A stretch of 64,000 nucleotides of DNA, taken from positions 34,011,484 through 34,075,483 of the forward strand of contig OV121095.1 of NCBI GenBank assembly GCA_921293015.1, read 5' to 3'. Positions within the stretch are counted from its first letter, which is position 1; every line of letters starts with the position of its first letter. Shown here one piece after another: positions 41,901 to 54,619 of this stretch. The stretch comes from Phorcus lineatus. Lineage: Eukaryota; Mollusca; Gastropoda; Trochida; Trochidae. The notes under the pieces are model-generated. The model was not told the DNA's origin, ran no database searches, and saw only the letters and a list, made by a program, of their open reading frames with translations. A program made the translations under genes and the position numbers.

Positions 41901-42180
41901 GTCTTTCGATGCTCCTTGCAAACTTCGGTTCGCATCGTTTGTTCTTTGTCGGTTATTCCTATTTACACTTCGCCCCATATGGGTCGGGGACAGTGTTAAT
42001 CAGGAGTTGAGTGGCTGGGTTGTCTCTTCGATCCGCTTAGCGGTAGAGATAGTGTCTCCCGGGCTGTACCTTGTCCTCACCACAGGGTGGAGGACTCGTA
42101 GGTTAGCTTACACTCAGGGCTTGTCGCTGGTCTCGTCTCTCCCATATATCTACTGACCCACCTCCGTGCAGTGGGATTCT

Positions 42181-42278
42181 AGGCATAGTAGGTCTAGTCA
42201 ACAGATATGTATTTAAATAATAGTACGTTTTTGATTAAACGTAATTATTTATACTTACCTGTTGACTAGACCTACGCA
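42181..42278. repeat. Internal complementary region of the DIRS element
   Basis: Positions 42181-42221 are the exact complement of 36398-36438 just outside the left repeat (41 nt, AGGCATAGTAGGTCTAGTCA...). A second copy of TGTTGACTAGACCTAC (42262-42277) makes a local inverted repeat with GTAGGTCTAGTCAACA. In DIRS elements such a region pairs with the element ends when the circular intermediate is formed (known for the group); the second local copy is unusual to me. Confidence 0.8.
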
Positions 42279-42332
42279 CTAGTCCCGCCCATCCTCCCCG
42301 CTTGGTCTGTCTTGCCTTTTATGGGCCTGTTC

Positions 42333-42461
42333 GGAGAGTGAAGGCTTCTGGGAGTGACGTCACGAGACCACTGACTTACCGCCCTTGGAGGGGGATTTTA
42401 CGCATCCCTTACTCCACTAGTTCAAGTTTCGTCTGTGGTAATAAGGTTGAAATAAAGCATG
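42333..42461. repeat. Right inverted terminal repeat of the DIRS element
   Basis: GGAGAGTGAAGGCTTCTGGG to AATAAAGCATG, complementary to the left repeat. Confidence 0.95.
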
Positions 42462-45400
42462 GGCCACCGAGGTTATTAGTGTGTGCTCCGGACAGTCAGG
42501 TCCGTGCACGCTGTGAGATACATTTTGATTTGAGACATGTTTTCTCAAATGTGTGTTTGTTGAATTCTGAGGTTTTGTTGATTATGTGAATTGGTGTGAC
42601 TCTTGAAACTTGTGTGCTTAAATATTATTTGTTTAATTGTATTCATAAGATGTGTATTTGATCAGGTATTCATTACATTTACGTTTGACCGTATATCACT
42701 GATAATGATATATGATAGTGATATTATAGCGGAGGTGCTAAACGCAGTTTCAGTCCAAGTTGTCTCTCTTGAAATCATAAGCTTTCTAGCTGGTAGTTTG
42801 TAGTGTTGACCATGCTTTACATGTAACGTTTCAAGGGTAGAGGTAGGTTGTTTATTTTTGTTTGACATGATGTCATAGGCTCTACTTTGTCATTCATAAT
42901 TTATGAGATTTTTGTGTTGCAGCTGTCCCTAAGCTAACTGGAGCTAACCGACATTACCCTCACGTCTGCACCTGGAAGTTTGCATGGCACCTGTGCACCC
43001 AGCTAGCAAGCAATATCATCTCTACTGTTTCAGATACCGGATCAGGCCTATGCCACCGTGTCTACACCCCACGCGTTTCATGTTTACCCTGTAAATCTTT
43101 ATTTTTTATGCTTTGTGTAATAAACTTGTGGGTAAAATAATTTCTGTTGTTCCTGGGCACCACAGTCACTTTGTGACACACATTGGTCAACATGTGCAAG
43201 CAACAAGAGCTTCATGTTTGGATCTTCAAAAGATAAAATAACAAATTAGCTGTGACTGAATACAGATAAATAAAGCCCTGTGGACCGAGGAAGATTGGCC
43301 TCGAATCACGAAGTCGGGGCTAGAATGCCGTTATCACACTCCAGGGGACACTTGAACATTCATTTGGATTCTGTGCAATATTTCAGTATATCCTTGCCTT
43401 AGCTGTCACTCTAGTTTCAGCTCTATGCCAGAACCCAAGCTTCCTGTTTTTATAAGAAGAAATCTCAACATTAGAATGTTTCACACCTCAAGTGTTTTTT
43501 TGGTTTTTGGTAATGGAAGATGAAATCATGTGTACCGACACTTCGGTAGTCACATTCTCTCCCCACAGAGGTAGCTCCGTCATAAATTCCAATACATCCT
43601 CTGTCTTATTATGACGGTTTCTCGGGCACGAAATGTAGAAGGCTGATCGTATGCAATCAAAGTTAGTTGTGCAATCAGCGACGCCGTTTAAAAAAATTAT
43701 CATTGAAATCGCCCAGGATATTTCCGTAAGCTCTACAAAAGCTTAACTTTATTCGAATACGCACCTTGCACTTTTAGTCGTCTTTACTGAACACATACGC
43801 GTCATTTTTCATCTGCATCATTGCATAGGCCTATGAGACAACAAATATATTATTCATGCATTCGTTGTTTTCATTGGCTGAAATATTGCCAGGTAGTTTA
43901 AGTTGCAATATTGTGCCAGTAGGAGGAACTGCCTGAAGCGATATTCAAAGTTTTGTGATTTTTTTTTCTAGATGAGCAGGCATTCTACCCTAGTCGTTTA
44001 TCCTGATAGGGTTTGATAAAAACTGCAAGTTTTCATTTTCTGTTTGACCAGAGTGTTTGTGTCTTACAATCATGTAAACACCACAATATGGAAAATTACT
44101 TTTAAGAATATTTGGGTAAATTAAGTTAACTTCATAGCTTCCTATAGTGAAAAAGGTTTAAATGCACTGTCTTACGCTTTTTAAGAAACATTTGAAACAG
44201 AAAAGTCTGTCGAGCCCACGAAAAGGAAAACAAAGATCGTGTGACTTTATATAATGTCAAAACGAGAGATGTGAGTGTGATGATTTTCTCTATCATCAGT
44301 TTTTTTAAAATCATAATGATATGAAAAGCATTCTCTCAAATCCATCAAATCTTTGAGAACAATACCGTCGATATTTTACCCTTTAATCTACACCTTCTTG
44401 AATAACTGTGATAAAGAAACGTTCCTGCAATATCGTATTTGGCGTTCTCACGACAAGTACATTGATCCAGTTGATTTCATCAACTTCCATCTTTACTCAG
44501 CTATATATTTCCGCAATGTCTCTTATGTCAGCTTATCAAAGGTTAATCATAGTTAATGCCCGTTCGCAATCGTAGCCATTGCACGAAACTTTTCAAAAAG
44601 TTTCAGCTGAAAAGTTTCAGCTCTACCCCACTGTGATGAAACGTTGTGATAACCTACAAAGCCCAAAACAATATGAACTCTGTGTATTTATGCAACACCA
44701 AATGATATTGTGTTTTAAAACCTTACATTGACCTATACATAATGACGTATCCCTCTTTAATTAAACTTACTCTCTTCCCAATGTACATACGCTGTCTTAT
44801 TGATGTAACATACATATATATTATCTTCTATGGAAATGATGGTGGTGGTGATGATGATGAAGCTTCTTTATAATTGTTTTATTACTCTCCAGTTGATATA
44901 ATTCTGCATTGAACAAATAATTTTAGTTTAATTACATTTTCATGAAACTCGTGAATGGTATCGGAACCTAACTCGCTTTTGCTCGTTGAATACTAAACCC
45001 TTCACTCGTTTCATAAGAAATATTATTAAACCGGACGTCGTTTAGTATTCTCTATATAAGTGCACATTGACCAGACAGAAATATAGCTTTATACACAGAA
45101 AACTTATTTAAGAAGAATTCGACCCTGTCGGACACCCGTTTTGTATAGAATTCTTAATCTACAGTTAAATTCAATACGTTTTCACATGCAATGCTTTTCG
45201 AAAAAAGCCACTATTACACTGTCTATGATTTCAGAATAGGGTACGGCCATTCTAATCATTGCGAAACCATCAGTGTTTTTTTATTGTTTGTACATATTTT
45301 GTTACCACAACATATAAGTGAGTACATTGTCATTTATTAGGATCTTATTCGTGTTTCAAAGCAGGAGGATGAAGGCAATTTATTAAGTTTTCTTGTAAAT

Positions 45401-45580
45401 CAGAACAATGATCTAAATTTGTCTCGTTGCTAGGCAATATTATGGATTTTATTCTCTTTGCTTGTTTGTCAAATGTAACCTCATATAGTATTCTGAGTGT
45501 AGTTTTGACCCCCCTCGTGGAACATTTGCTTTCTTAAGAGTTTTTGTTCTTATTTCTCAATTCCAAGCACAGTGCAAAGA
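42462..45580. other. Intergenic, unassigned
   Basis: Short ORFs only. An AATAAA lies at 43120. GATGATGATG microsatellite at 44835-44865. No gene or repeat family recognised. Confidence 0.4.
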
Positions 45581-45589
45581 AGTCCCTCA

Positions 45590-45680
45590 GTGGAGATTGT
45601 TACTCATTTATTGCCATGCTGGAACCTCTGAATGCCATCACATGCCAATCAATCCAATAGTGATTTAGAAATGTGACTAA
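45590..45680 (+). repeat. Landmark L1, copy 1, of an old segmental duplication
   Basis: GTGGAGATTGTTACTCATTT...GCCATCACATGCCAATCAATCCAATA. Homologous to 50820-50910 and 60757-60850. Confidence 0.65.
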
Positions 45681-45875
45681 AGAAAATTTCTAAGAAAAAA
45701 CGAGGACAAAAACCTTTTCACGTCAACTCATACCCCATAAAGCTAAAAAAGCTTTTTCGTGTGTTTTAAAAAAGAACTGAAATGTCAGATGGCAAAATAA
45801 AGAAGAAAAATAACCCCTTTTCAATTTATTAGAACTTATATAGTGCATGGTGTATGATGTAATTCGCATCTTTCA

Positions 45876-46190
45876 TGGAGCGCGGTGGTGTAGTGGTTAG
45901 CATGCTGGCCTATCGCCGCCGACGACCCGGGTTCGAATCCCGGTGGAGACACCAAACATTTGTGACCTGGGTCTCATACCGCGTTGTGTCCTTGGGCAAG
46001 GCACTTCATCCACATTGCACTCAGTCAACCCAGCTGTATAAATGGGTACCTGAATAAGGAAAGTACGGAAGCGCTAAGTAGCTGCTGTAGTACAATTCCT
46101 TCAGGGTAATAATGTACCGCCAGTGAGCAGTGCCTCGCACTGGATATTAGGCGTTAAAATGTATATTATTATTTATTATTATTATGTAGT
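45876..46190 (+). mobile_element. SINE family B (tRNA head, conserved central domain, ATT tail)
   Basis: The tRNA-like head has an A box (TGGTGTAGTGGTTAGCATGC) and a B box (GGGTTCGAATCCCGG). The body has GTGTCCTTGGGCAAGGCACT then TCATCC, CAGCTGTATAAATGGGTACC, GCTAAGTAGCTGCTGTAGTA and CCGCCAGTGAGCAGTGCC, ending in (TTA)n. The GTCCTTGGGCAAGGCACTT segment occurs in SINEs of many aquatic animals (from memory). Confidence 0.85.
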
Positions 46191-46792
46191 ATATTTTGAA
46201 TCATGAATTTGAAAAAAAAGAAATTTAAACAATATATTTTAATGCGGAGAGTGTTTTTGAAACGGATACAATTGGTGCTTTTTTAATACGATATACTTTT
46301 CCGCATATATTCTCGTTTTATATTTATAGATTATGTTTTTACTCTTTGAATGGCTACCATACACAAGAGAAATAACCTCAGTGTTATCTTCCCGCATGAC
46401 CTATTACACATTTTGTCATAATGCTTTGTTTTCCCTTTTTCTCCAGTTTTGAGAGAATATAGTTCTGTGGCCGTTTGATAATCCAACAGCATTACATATA
46501 GCTATGGCAAAGAAAGCTATGGCAAAGATGCTTTCTTTGCCAATTCAAGTTGGCCAACGTCGGAAGAGACATCACAAAGAACAGTAGTAGATTTCTATTT
46601 TCTCTTGTGAATATAATTAAATGGTTTAACTGCTCGTGATATCATTCGAAGCAGATGTAATTATAATAGCACTTACATGTTTAATAACTATTAATAAACC
46701 TCATGGGTGACGTCATGTTATTTTTCTAGCATCTTGTCTTCCTATCATGCCCGGAATCATGCATATCCTTCTCTACATGAGTTTACACTGAA

Positions 46793-47038
46793 AATATGTA
46801 AGACTCGAATCCATGACAGGGCTCAAATCTGTGGCGGATTTCCAAATCTATGGCAGATTTTCAAATGCCAGACATTTGTACCTTTTTGTATTTTTCTTAG
46901 GCTTAACAAATTTACCCTAAAATTCGTCAAATAGGAATGCAAGGGTTACAAAAGAGAGTCTAACAATCGAACGCGCCACAGATAAGGACATTCGCCATAC
47001 ATTAGAGACCCGCCACAGATCTGAGTCTTACATATATT
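46793..47038. mobile_element. Possible short MITE
   Basis: AATATGTAAGACTC ... AATCTGTGGCGG at the left is mirrored by CCGCCACAGATCTGAGTCTTACATATATT at the right, with an extra 17 bp in the left arm. No coding content. Confidence 0.5.
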
Positions 47039-47499
47039 CAAGTTTTTACAATTTATTATGATAGGTGCAATAACTACTTTCACTTAGCGTCGCGTTTCTC
47101 CTTGCCCTGACTAGTACCATGAATAAACCCATTTTACCCTGCAGTTAATAGCCTTACAGTAGCACTTCCGGTATGAGAGTAGCACTTCCGAGAAAGATGT
47201 ACGTGCACTTAAAGCATCAGGTTCAAGATTTGCTTCTTCTTAGTTAATATGAGTTTTTATAAATAGGCAATCTGAATAGAATGATAATTAGGAAAAATTC
47301 AATCTGGATTGTGCATTTAAAAGAAAAAGGTAATCTTTTATGACATTGAAATACCTTTAAGTTGGACATTAGATACATGTATTTAGGGATTAAACTGTCT
47401 ACAATGGTGATCACTCTGAAAACATTTCACACTATCAATATCTGTAAAGTGTTTGTAATTCAGATATTACGAAAATCCACCGTACAGTAGCTCTTGAAA

Positions 47500-47915
47500 A
47501 CGTTCCCCTAGGGAGAAATTTAAATGGGTCCACAAACCCTTTGAAAACTGAAAGCAGAGATTTGACGATAACAGCGGACACAAATATCCCAAAGGTACCA
47601 ATACTTAAAGGAACCATTGGACAAATGTTACCGGGCATTGATTAAGATGGCAGCCGACTCAATGTTGATCTTGGGATTTGCGGAAGTGTACCAACTTGGT
47701 CGTTTCTCTCAGAAAGAAAGGATCGTTGAAAATCTCCGCTTTATTCGCATCCATCTGATATCCACTACTAAGAATTATCAGTCCTTTGAGAATATGTTTT
47801 CTCCTCATTTTCAAGTAAAGTTTATGGGAGCAATGGGTTGTTACGTTATAGAGCCCTCACGGGATGTTATGTACTGTTGTCTATGCGGTCCTTTAAGCGG
47901 AACGGCCAATTGGCA
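47500..47915 (+). repeat. Repeat R, copy 1
   Basis: Shares with 51005-51410 long stretches such as AGAGATTT.ACGATAACAGC, CCATCTGATATCCACTA, TGTTTTCTCCTCAT.TTCAAGTAAAGT, TATGGGAGCAATGGGTT and TTTAAGCGGAACGGCC. More distant copies at 31890 and 35610. An ORF of 100 codons (47617-47919) runs through it, but the sister copy does not keep that frame. Confidence 0.75.
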
Positions 47916-47929
47916 ATGAGTTTGGCTTC

Positions 47930-49550
47930 ATGCTCGGTCCCCGCAAAGCAAAATGTTTTGAAGCTCCTAAATGATAACTTGTAAAAAAGCTGGATGAGCG
48001 AGGACCATGAATCCTTTAGTTATCGAATGCCGTCACGGCTATGCAGAGAATTACTCAACATTCAGTTTCCGTGTTAGGTTTGTTTTGAGATAAATTGTCT
48101 TATCATGTATTGTTTTATTTTTCTAAAGACTTTTGTGTATAAACATGTCATTATAGAAATGATATCGGATAAACAATATTACACGTTAACAACTTCTTTA
48201 TTGGAACCAGTTTCGTCAAAATCCACAAAAATATCTATTTTTGTCTTGTTTTTGTTTTGCGATGACCTTCATAAAGCTTTATTGAACTATCCAAGACAAA
48301 ATGCAAATGGTACCATTATCACGCTTGTGAGTACACTGATTTTCTAGGTGCAACCTGATTCAATTTGCACATAGCAAATGCTTTTGTCATCGGAGAGTCT
48401 AAATAGCTTAATGGAGTCCTGATTAAGAAATCCGCTCTGATACTTTTCTTTTCCATATCACTAGAGTACATCCTTTTAGATGTTGATAAGTGAGCATACT
48501 CAAAAATGCGTAGGAATAAGGTTAACCATGTCAGAGAATCTATAAGTAAGAAAGACCGCTTTTCCTAAGACGCATTAATCAATGTATGTAGGAATTAACA
48601 CAGTAAATTTGTATTTTTTGGTACCTTCTGAGATTTTGATCCTCTGCCTAATAGGCGGAATGCTATGGCGAGCATAGGGACTTTAACCAACCAATATCCA
48701 ATTATGATAACGTGCTAGTAACTACCTGTTTCTCTTTTGTCGGACAATGTGGAAGAGAAATTTTGTTAAAACAATAACATTCAAGAGGAAACAGTTCTGG
48801 GCATTATTGTGCTTTTTGCTTAAGCTTACCCCAAGCAGAGTTTCTAATATATATTGTTTGATTTCAGTTACAACATGAATATTTTTGTAAACGATTTTAA
48901 TCTCACCTGTTTTATGATCAAGCATATACTCCGAAACGTCATTTTGTTTACAGTAAAGTAAAATATTGCTATCGATAATCTTTATCCTGGTTTTGGTGGA
49001 AACAAGAAAGATTTGCTATTATTACTGATAAGATTCGCCAATCTGTTGGGTGAAAATGAATGCTTTTAGTAAAGTGTTTTGGTGAATTGATAATCGATTG
49101 ATACAGATAACAAATGTCATTTACCTAGAAATTAAAAATTATAACCGTTTAGTTATATATCAGGGCTAAGAAACAAGTAAATCGAACGAATGAGTTCATT
49201 TATCATCGTTAATATTTTTAATGACATAATGATTTCAGACGTCAAGATGATTAAATGTTTACGTGTAATCTCAAGCAACCATAATCTTAATAGACGCCAT
49301 ATATACCAATTTGTTCTTGATTTAACCGTGTTTGATAAAATATTTGCAAGTGTCATCACTGAAAAAAACTTAAGTCGTTATCATAAAAATCTTACTGTTT
49401 TTGGCTTTGGTGAAAATAAGTAATATTTGCTATCTTCAATGGAAAGATTCGCCCGAATTCATTGCCTTTAAAATTCAAAATCTGTAGGCGATGAAGTGCT
49501 AAGTTCTTTGGTGAAGCGAAACTTGATTGATGATATATGGAATGGATAAA
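47930..49550 (+). repeat. Rest of duplicated unit 1
   Basis: 47990-48360 aligns with 52540-52910 (AAACAATATTAC.CGTTAACAACTTC, GACAAAATGCAAATGGTA). 48340-48480 aligns with 53585-53705 (ATTTGCACAT.GCAAATG). 48835-49070 and 49430-49510 align with 59785-60060 (AGATTCGCCCGAATT). No gene. Confidence 0.65.
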
Positions 49551-50178
49551 TACAACTGCATATCAAAAGTTTGTTCACTTTCTACTGTATCTTTGTGCAA
49601 ATATCATGTAATTTGGGTTTGATTTGAATATCAATAAAACTACTTCAGCAGAACTAACACAGGATCTCCAATTGTCAATGTGTAAATTAGACATTTATTA
49701 ATTTATTCTGGGAATGTCTCGTCTCTCGAACAAAAATTCGAATTTTGGCATGATTAAATGGACAGAAGGGGTCACATTTTCTAACTTACGATTTCCCAAA
49801 GTTTCGATTAAAATGTTCCATTTTGAATCTTGGAGAACAAAATCAGCAAACTCCTATTGACTTAATGCAAACGAACAAACATGACTTGTATTCAAAAATG
49901 GTAATCACCTAATAAGGAGTTTGTAGAGAAAAATAGAAATTACTGTTTTCGAAATGTTGACCCCTGGTCACTTCACTGACCTGCCAAAAACTATTACGGT
50001 TAACTGTTGATTATGGCATACGATTGCGTAAAAAAGGTGCAATGGATCTTCTCTTCTGTATTGAAAATTCAAAATAATCTATTTCTTTTTCGCAATGCTA
50101 CGATGCTATCAAATTATATGATATTTGCACTACGATTCGCAGGTATGTGAACAAACTTTTGGTCTGCAGCTGTATAAC
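49551..50178. mobile_element. Tc1/mariner-like MITE, about 630 bp
   Basis: Ends TACAACTGCATATCAAAAGTTTGTTCAC and, inverted, TACAGCTGCAGACCAAAAGTTTGTTCAC, with about 60 bp of mostly matching inverted ends and TA at both edges. A second, truncated and inverted copy is at 61998-62390. No transposase. Confidence 0.8.
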
Positions 50179-50819
50179 GAAAAGATCTTTGCAGGATGGA
50201 GACTGTGTAACTAACATTGTCCTATAAAAATCGTAGAGGTCGGCAGGGCTGAAACTATAGGACTGACAACCTTGTTAAGAACAATATACCATGTTTAGGG
50301 CTACGATGAAATGTTGAATGTAACCAGGAATATCCTCAAGAACGTTCAAATGAGGTAAGTTTTATGCCTGTAACACCAAAAGAATAAAAACATACAAGAC
50401 TTTAATTCGAAAGCTAAAGTAGTATTGCTGTAGCGGACTAACTGCTGACCTTTTTAATTGTGTAAATTGGTCAGGCCAGAGCTATAGAATTGACTGACAG
50501 AAGCGCATATAATAATCAGAGGATTATCGCTCATGGATTGAGGAGGTCTTTTTGATTATTGTTTCGGATAACGAAAAGAAGTTTTGATAATATTTTAAAA
50601 TAGGGAAGATCTTAGGCATGTTTTGTTCTCATGTAAAATAGACCTTTGATACAATTTTTATAATGTCTCTCTTCTTAGCAAATTATTGATTTGATTCTTA
50701 CTGGAATTTTTTGACAAGTTTGAACTAAGAAATAATATTCCCAGTGTAGATTCGATCCCCTTAAGGATAGTTTTTATCTACAAACTATTTTTATTGAATT
50801 TTTCATAGCGCTTAGAATT

Positions 50820-50910
50820 CCCTCTGTGAGGTTGTTAACTCTTTTATTACCAAAATGGTTCCTCCTTCTGTCAACACATGTCCATCAATCAATTAACAAA
50901 AGAATTCAAT
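50820..50910 (+). repeat. Landmark L1, copy 2
   Basis: GAGGTTGTTAACTCTTTTATTACCAAAATGGTTCCTCCTTCTGTCAACACATGTC, closest to copy 3 at 60757. Confidence 0.7.
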
Positions 50911-51004
50911 ATGCGGAAATATATTTAACGAAAAAATAATACGACGATACAAAAAAATTACATTTCATGTCAGAACATTTCCAATAACAAGTAATGGAAT
51001 CAAA

Positions 51005-51410
51005 TGAAAGATCAAAACAGAGATTTTACGATAACAGCTAACACAAATATCCCAAAGACAACCAATGAACAAATTGTATGGGGCATTGAAAAAGAAGAGA
51101 GCCGATTCCATGTTGATCTTGGGATTTCCTGGAATGCTATAAACATTCCTGTTCGTTCCGCTAATAAAGAAAGGGATTTCATTTGATCATTTAAAATCTT
51201 CGCTTTACTCGCCATCTGATATCCACTATCGAGTCCAAGAATGTTCAGTCCTTTGAGAATTTGTTTTCTCCTCATCTTCAAGTAAAGTTCATGGGAGCAA
51301 TGGGTTATTACGTTACAGAAAACCTCACGGGATGTTAAACGGATTATATACTGTTGTTTTACGTAAATGCAGTCTTTTAAGCGGAACGGCCGATGGGCAT
51401 GGGGTTTCGG
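51005..51410 (+). repeat. Repeat R, copy 2
   Basis: Matches 47530-47905 closely; includes CCATCTGATATCCACTATCG and AGCGGAACGGCC. Confidence 0.75.
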
Positions 51411-51823
51411 TTCATTCGCTTAAAGTCGACACCTGGAGGCGTGTAACAACAAACAGGAATATTTTGGGTCGCCTTCGTGCGAATTTGAACCTGTAACTAA
51501 TTAGTGGAAACAATAGATGGCTTGTGTTTACATACGAATTAAGCTATATAAAAAGTAGGAATGGATAAAAAAACGAATATAATTGATCGAAGTTTATTCT
51601 CGCATTTGAATTTGCACATAAATATCAAATATTTGCACATCACAATTTATTAGCACTAGTACCGATACATAAAACAATATAAATAAATAGGACATGTACA
51701 AAATGGTAGCAAAAACATACATAATCTAACATCATACCTGTCATATACAACGATTTATTTCATTAACACAAATATAATAAAAGCATGTAAAAGCACATCA
51801 ACATTCTGAAACAGTCACACACA

Positions 51824-52135
51824 TTAAGATAATTTGAGCAAGACCGAGACATCATCGGTGAAGGTCAAGGGAGCGATTTGACCATTTGTTAGTCTGTCCT
51901 TCAGGGAAGCTATCCTCCTGTCCATATTCGTATATCTCTTCTTCCTTGGTGGGAGAGGATGGCCAGCTTCAATTTGCACCAGAGTGATTTCACATTTCCT
52001 TTGTTCACCTTTCAAAAAGGCCATTAATTCGAACACATTGGGATGGGCCTTGCTTATTATTTTCTTTAAACGTCCGTGCCATCCTTCCAAATGATTGTTT
52101 TTATGATTACTAAGTCTTGATTGTGAACATTTTAC
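51824..52135 (-). pseudogene. MULE-type transposase C-terminal fragment
   Basis: The open frame begins near 52132 with CSQSRLSNHKNNHLEGWHGR, then LKKIISKAHPNVFELMAFLK, GEQRKCEIT, and PPRKKRYTNMDRRIASLKDR. The NN.LEGWH...HP.....L..EQ....I......G pattern is that of MULE-domain transposases and host genes captured from them. The catalytic part is absent. It lies in a roughly 1-kb stretch (about 51420-52440) that unit 1 lacks, so it looks inserted. Confidence 0.6.
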
Positions 52136-52976
52136 TCACTTTTACTCGCCTTCACTTAGACTTCATCTCTATAAAAAAAACAACTAATAACGTTATTCTG
52201 AAAAACACCTGGAACTAAAAATAATTCTAATTTAATAATATTAAACCATCAATATAGCAACCATTCGCAAGAGATACTAATATATTTGGAAGCGTATTAT
52301 ATAGATACATGTACTTCGGAATGTTTCGTTTCGTCGTTCGATCCAAATTTTGTAGTTAGTTTGTCTAGTTAATCCCTTGTTAAACAAACAGAAAACATCA
52401 AAGCGAGCCGCCTGTCGACAATCTCAAAATTGAATTTTTCAAAAGTCGACGTCCTGCGAAGACACCATGGGGTTGACCTGATGCTCGGCAATCCGAAGAA
52501 ATTGATTAGATGTTGTTAAGTATTAAATGGATATTTAGCTGTGGATGAGAGGGGACTATTAATCCGTGATCGTGAGTAATACCAGTGACGCCAATGCAGA
52601 GAACACGTCAATATTCAGTTTCTTTGCTGTTTGTTTTGAATTGTTTTGTTACCTAAAGTAATTGTATATTCCTAAATGCTATTGTAGTTTACAATATCAT
52701 AATAAAACCAATAATGTATAAACAATATTACTGGTTAACAACTTCCTTATTTCTCCCAGTTAAGTTTACAATATCATAAGATACTGAATTTTGTTTTGTT
52801 TCTGGTTTGGGATACAATAAATAAACGCTTTGTTGAGCTACGTATACGGAGAGATTGAAGACAAAATGCAAATGGTATCATCAGTGCGTTTATGCACACT
52901 CCCCACTATATTAGGTCATTATTTATTTCAAGGATGATCAGTAACATACTATAACCCTTTAATCTTAACGTTTAGT

Positions 52977-53262
52977 GAGTAAGTGAGTTCGGGGTTTAAC
53001 GTGTTTTAAACACTGTTTCAGTTATTTAACACGTGGATGACAAGCATGAAAAGGAGTAGACAGATCAAGGAGAAAAGGGATCGAAAGGATGAGGGAAAAG
53101 ACAGAATGAAAGGCATAGTGAGAGTTTTAGGTTTTAGAAGGACTCATATTTGGTCTGGCTTCTACCCGTCGACCTGTCCAGCGTGGGTGCCAGGAGCATG
53201 TTAGCTCCACCTGGTCTAGCACGCAAACCACGACACACACTGAGTCCAGTGGTGGCTTAACG
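52977..53262 (+). mobile_element. SINE-like repeat family C, copy 1
   Basis: GTGAGTAAGTGAGTTCGGGGTTTAACGTG...AACACGTGGATGACAAGCAT...GGATCGAAAGGATGAG...TCTGGCTTCTACCCGTCGA.CTGTCCAGC...GAGTCCAGTGGTGG. Same order as 59253-59565. Confidence 0.85.
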
Positions 53263-54570
53263 TTCAGTCAAGCACAAGGTGACGGCACGTTAACAATTAA
53301 GTGGTCCAGGTTGATATTGGGAAACAATAGCTAATGCAGATGCTGTGAATAATCTATCATATCAAAATGATAAACAATTAAACAGGCACAGCAAAGGATT
53401 TTAAAAGATTATAAAATTATTTCATTAGAATTGTAACAAAATTTCATTTTCATTTACATACTGAACCTCAGTGGTAACTTCCTGCCTTTCGAATAATGCA
53501 TGCTGATTTGACCAGGGCTAATTTAAGACGTTCATTTCCAGGAAAATCTGCACTAATGCAATCAAAATTTGACTAGAGGGAAAACCTAATTTAATTTGCA
53601 CATGGCAAATGATATTACCATCGGTGAGTCTTGATAGATTAATGGCTCTCTCATCATGAAACACGCTCTAATGCATTTCTTTGCCCTATCAGTAGACTTC
53701 ATCCATTAAATAACGATAAGGCTAATAACAATTTAAAAGCAAACCTGTCGGTAAAATTAGGAAACACTCTATATCAATTACATAACAGCGTTTTCCCCTT
53801 GATCTCTTAATGTCATGATGTCATGTCTCTGATGTTTCTATTACACCATCAAGTCGTCAACATATACATATGATTTGATGGCTTTAAACAATTATATATA
53901 TATATGGGTATATATGTATCATCCCAACTTGGGATCGCGTCCCATCTTGAGATGGGACGGCGAATACCTTAACATGTTCATAATATTCTTATTCTAATGT
54001 TGAATTTAGTAATAACATGATAACATGTATCATTTTTAGATAAGCACTTTAAGGACATCGAAAGATATTTTGATTTTATGTTTGAATTTCATGACTTATT
54101 GGCTATATCTATCTTTCATCGCATTCGAGTCTTTCATCATAGCACAATACGATTTCAAAAGTAATTCTTATACAAAATTTTATAAATTATTTCATTACAT
54201 TCTTAAATATTTTTAATTGTGACAGCATGTAAGCAAATAAAAAAAAGAAATTATATTCAATTATACACTCAAAACCCACTCATAGTGAATACCAAGAATG
54301 CTAATGCCTTGTAATCAGTTCAATTTCTTACACATAAACCGTTCCGTTAAGCAAGATTTCAATGTACTTATTTTGTTTGATAGTCGAATCTAAGACTTTA
54401 TGTTTCTTAAACATAATTCACAAACACTAACCTATAAGTGGTGTTCCGTCAATGCTTATAAGATGTCCAGTAAATAAATCCAGTTATGCCTCCTCATATT
54501 TCCGATCAAACCTGATCTGATCAGTGTCTTGGTGCAAATGGCAAACATACCTGCTTGGTAGTTCAGAGAT

Positions 54571-54576
54571 GGGTGT

Positions 54577-54607
<31 letters not shown>

Positions 54608-54619
54608 GGGGGGGGGGGG
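54571..54619. repeat. (GT)n followed by 29 consecutive G
   Basis: GGGTGTGTGTGTGTGTGTGT leads into an uninterrupted G run (54591-54619). Able to form a G-quadruplex on the plus strand; length is likely to be polymorphic or uncertain in the assembly. Confidence 0.9.

Larger units (their letters stand above)
36398..42461 (+). mobile_element. DIRS-type tyrosine-recombinase retrotransposon, defective
   Basis: 6.06 kb, GC-richer than the flanks. Order: left flank and inverted terminal repeat, leader with two minisatellites, ORF1 remnants with a CxxC zinc-type motif, a reverse transcriptase remnant, RNase H, tyrosine recombinase, internal complementary region, right inverted terminal repeat. That order and the absence of a target duplication are the hallmarks of DIRS elements. 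Terminal repeats differ at one of 129 positions, suggesting recent mobility or conversion. The coding frames are broken at many places and the reverse transcriptase catalytic core is gone, so this copy cannot be autonomous. Confidence 0.9.

Noticed and set aside
45876..45952. A functional tRNA gene
   Set aside because: A and B boxes are present, but the acceptor ends do not pair and the sequence continues into a SINE body with an ATT tail.
47617..47919. A 100-residue protein-coding gene
   Set aside because: It lies in repeat R, and the homologous copy at 51005-51410 does not preserve the frame.
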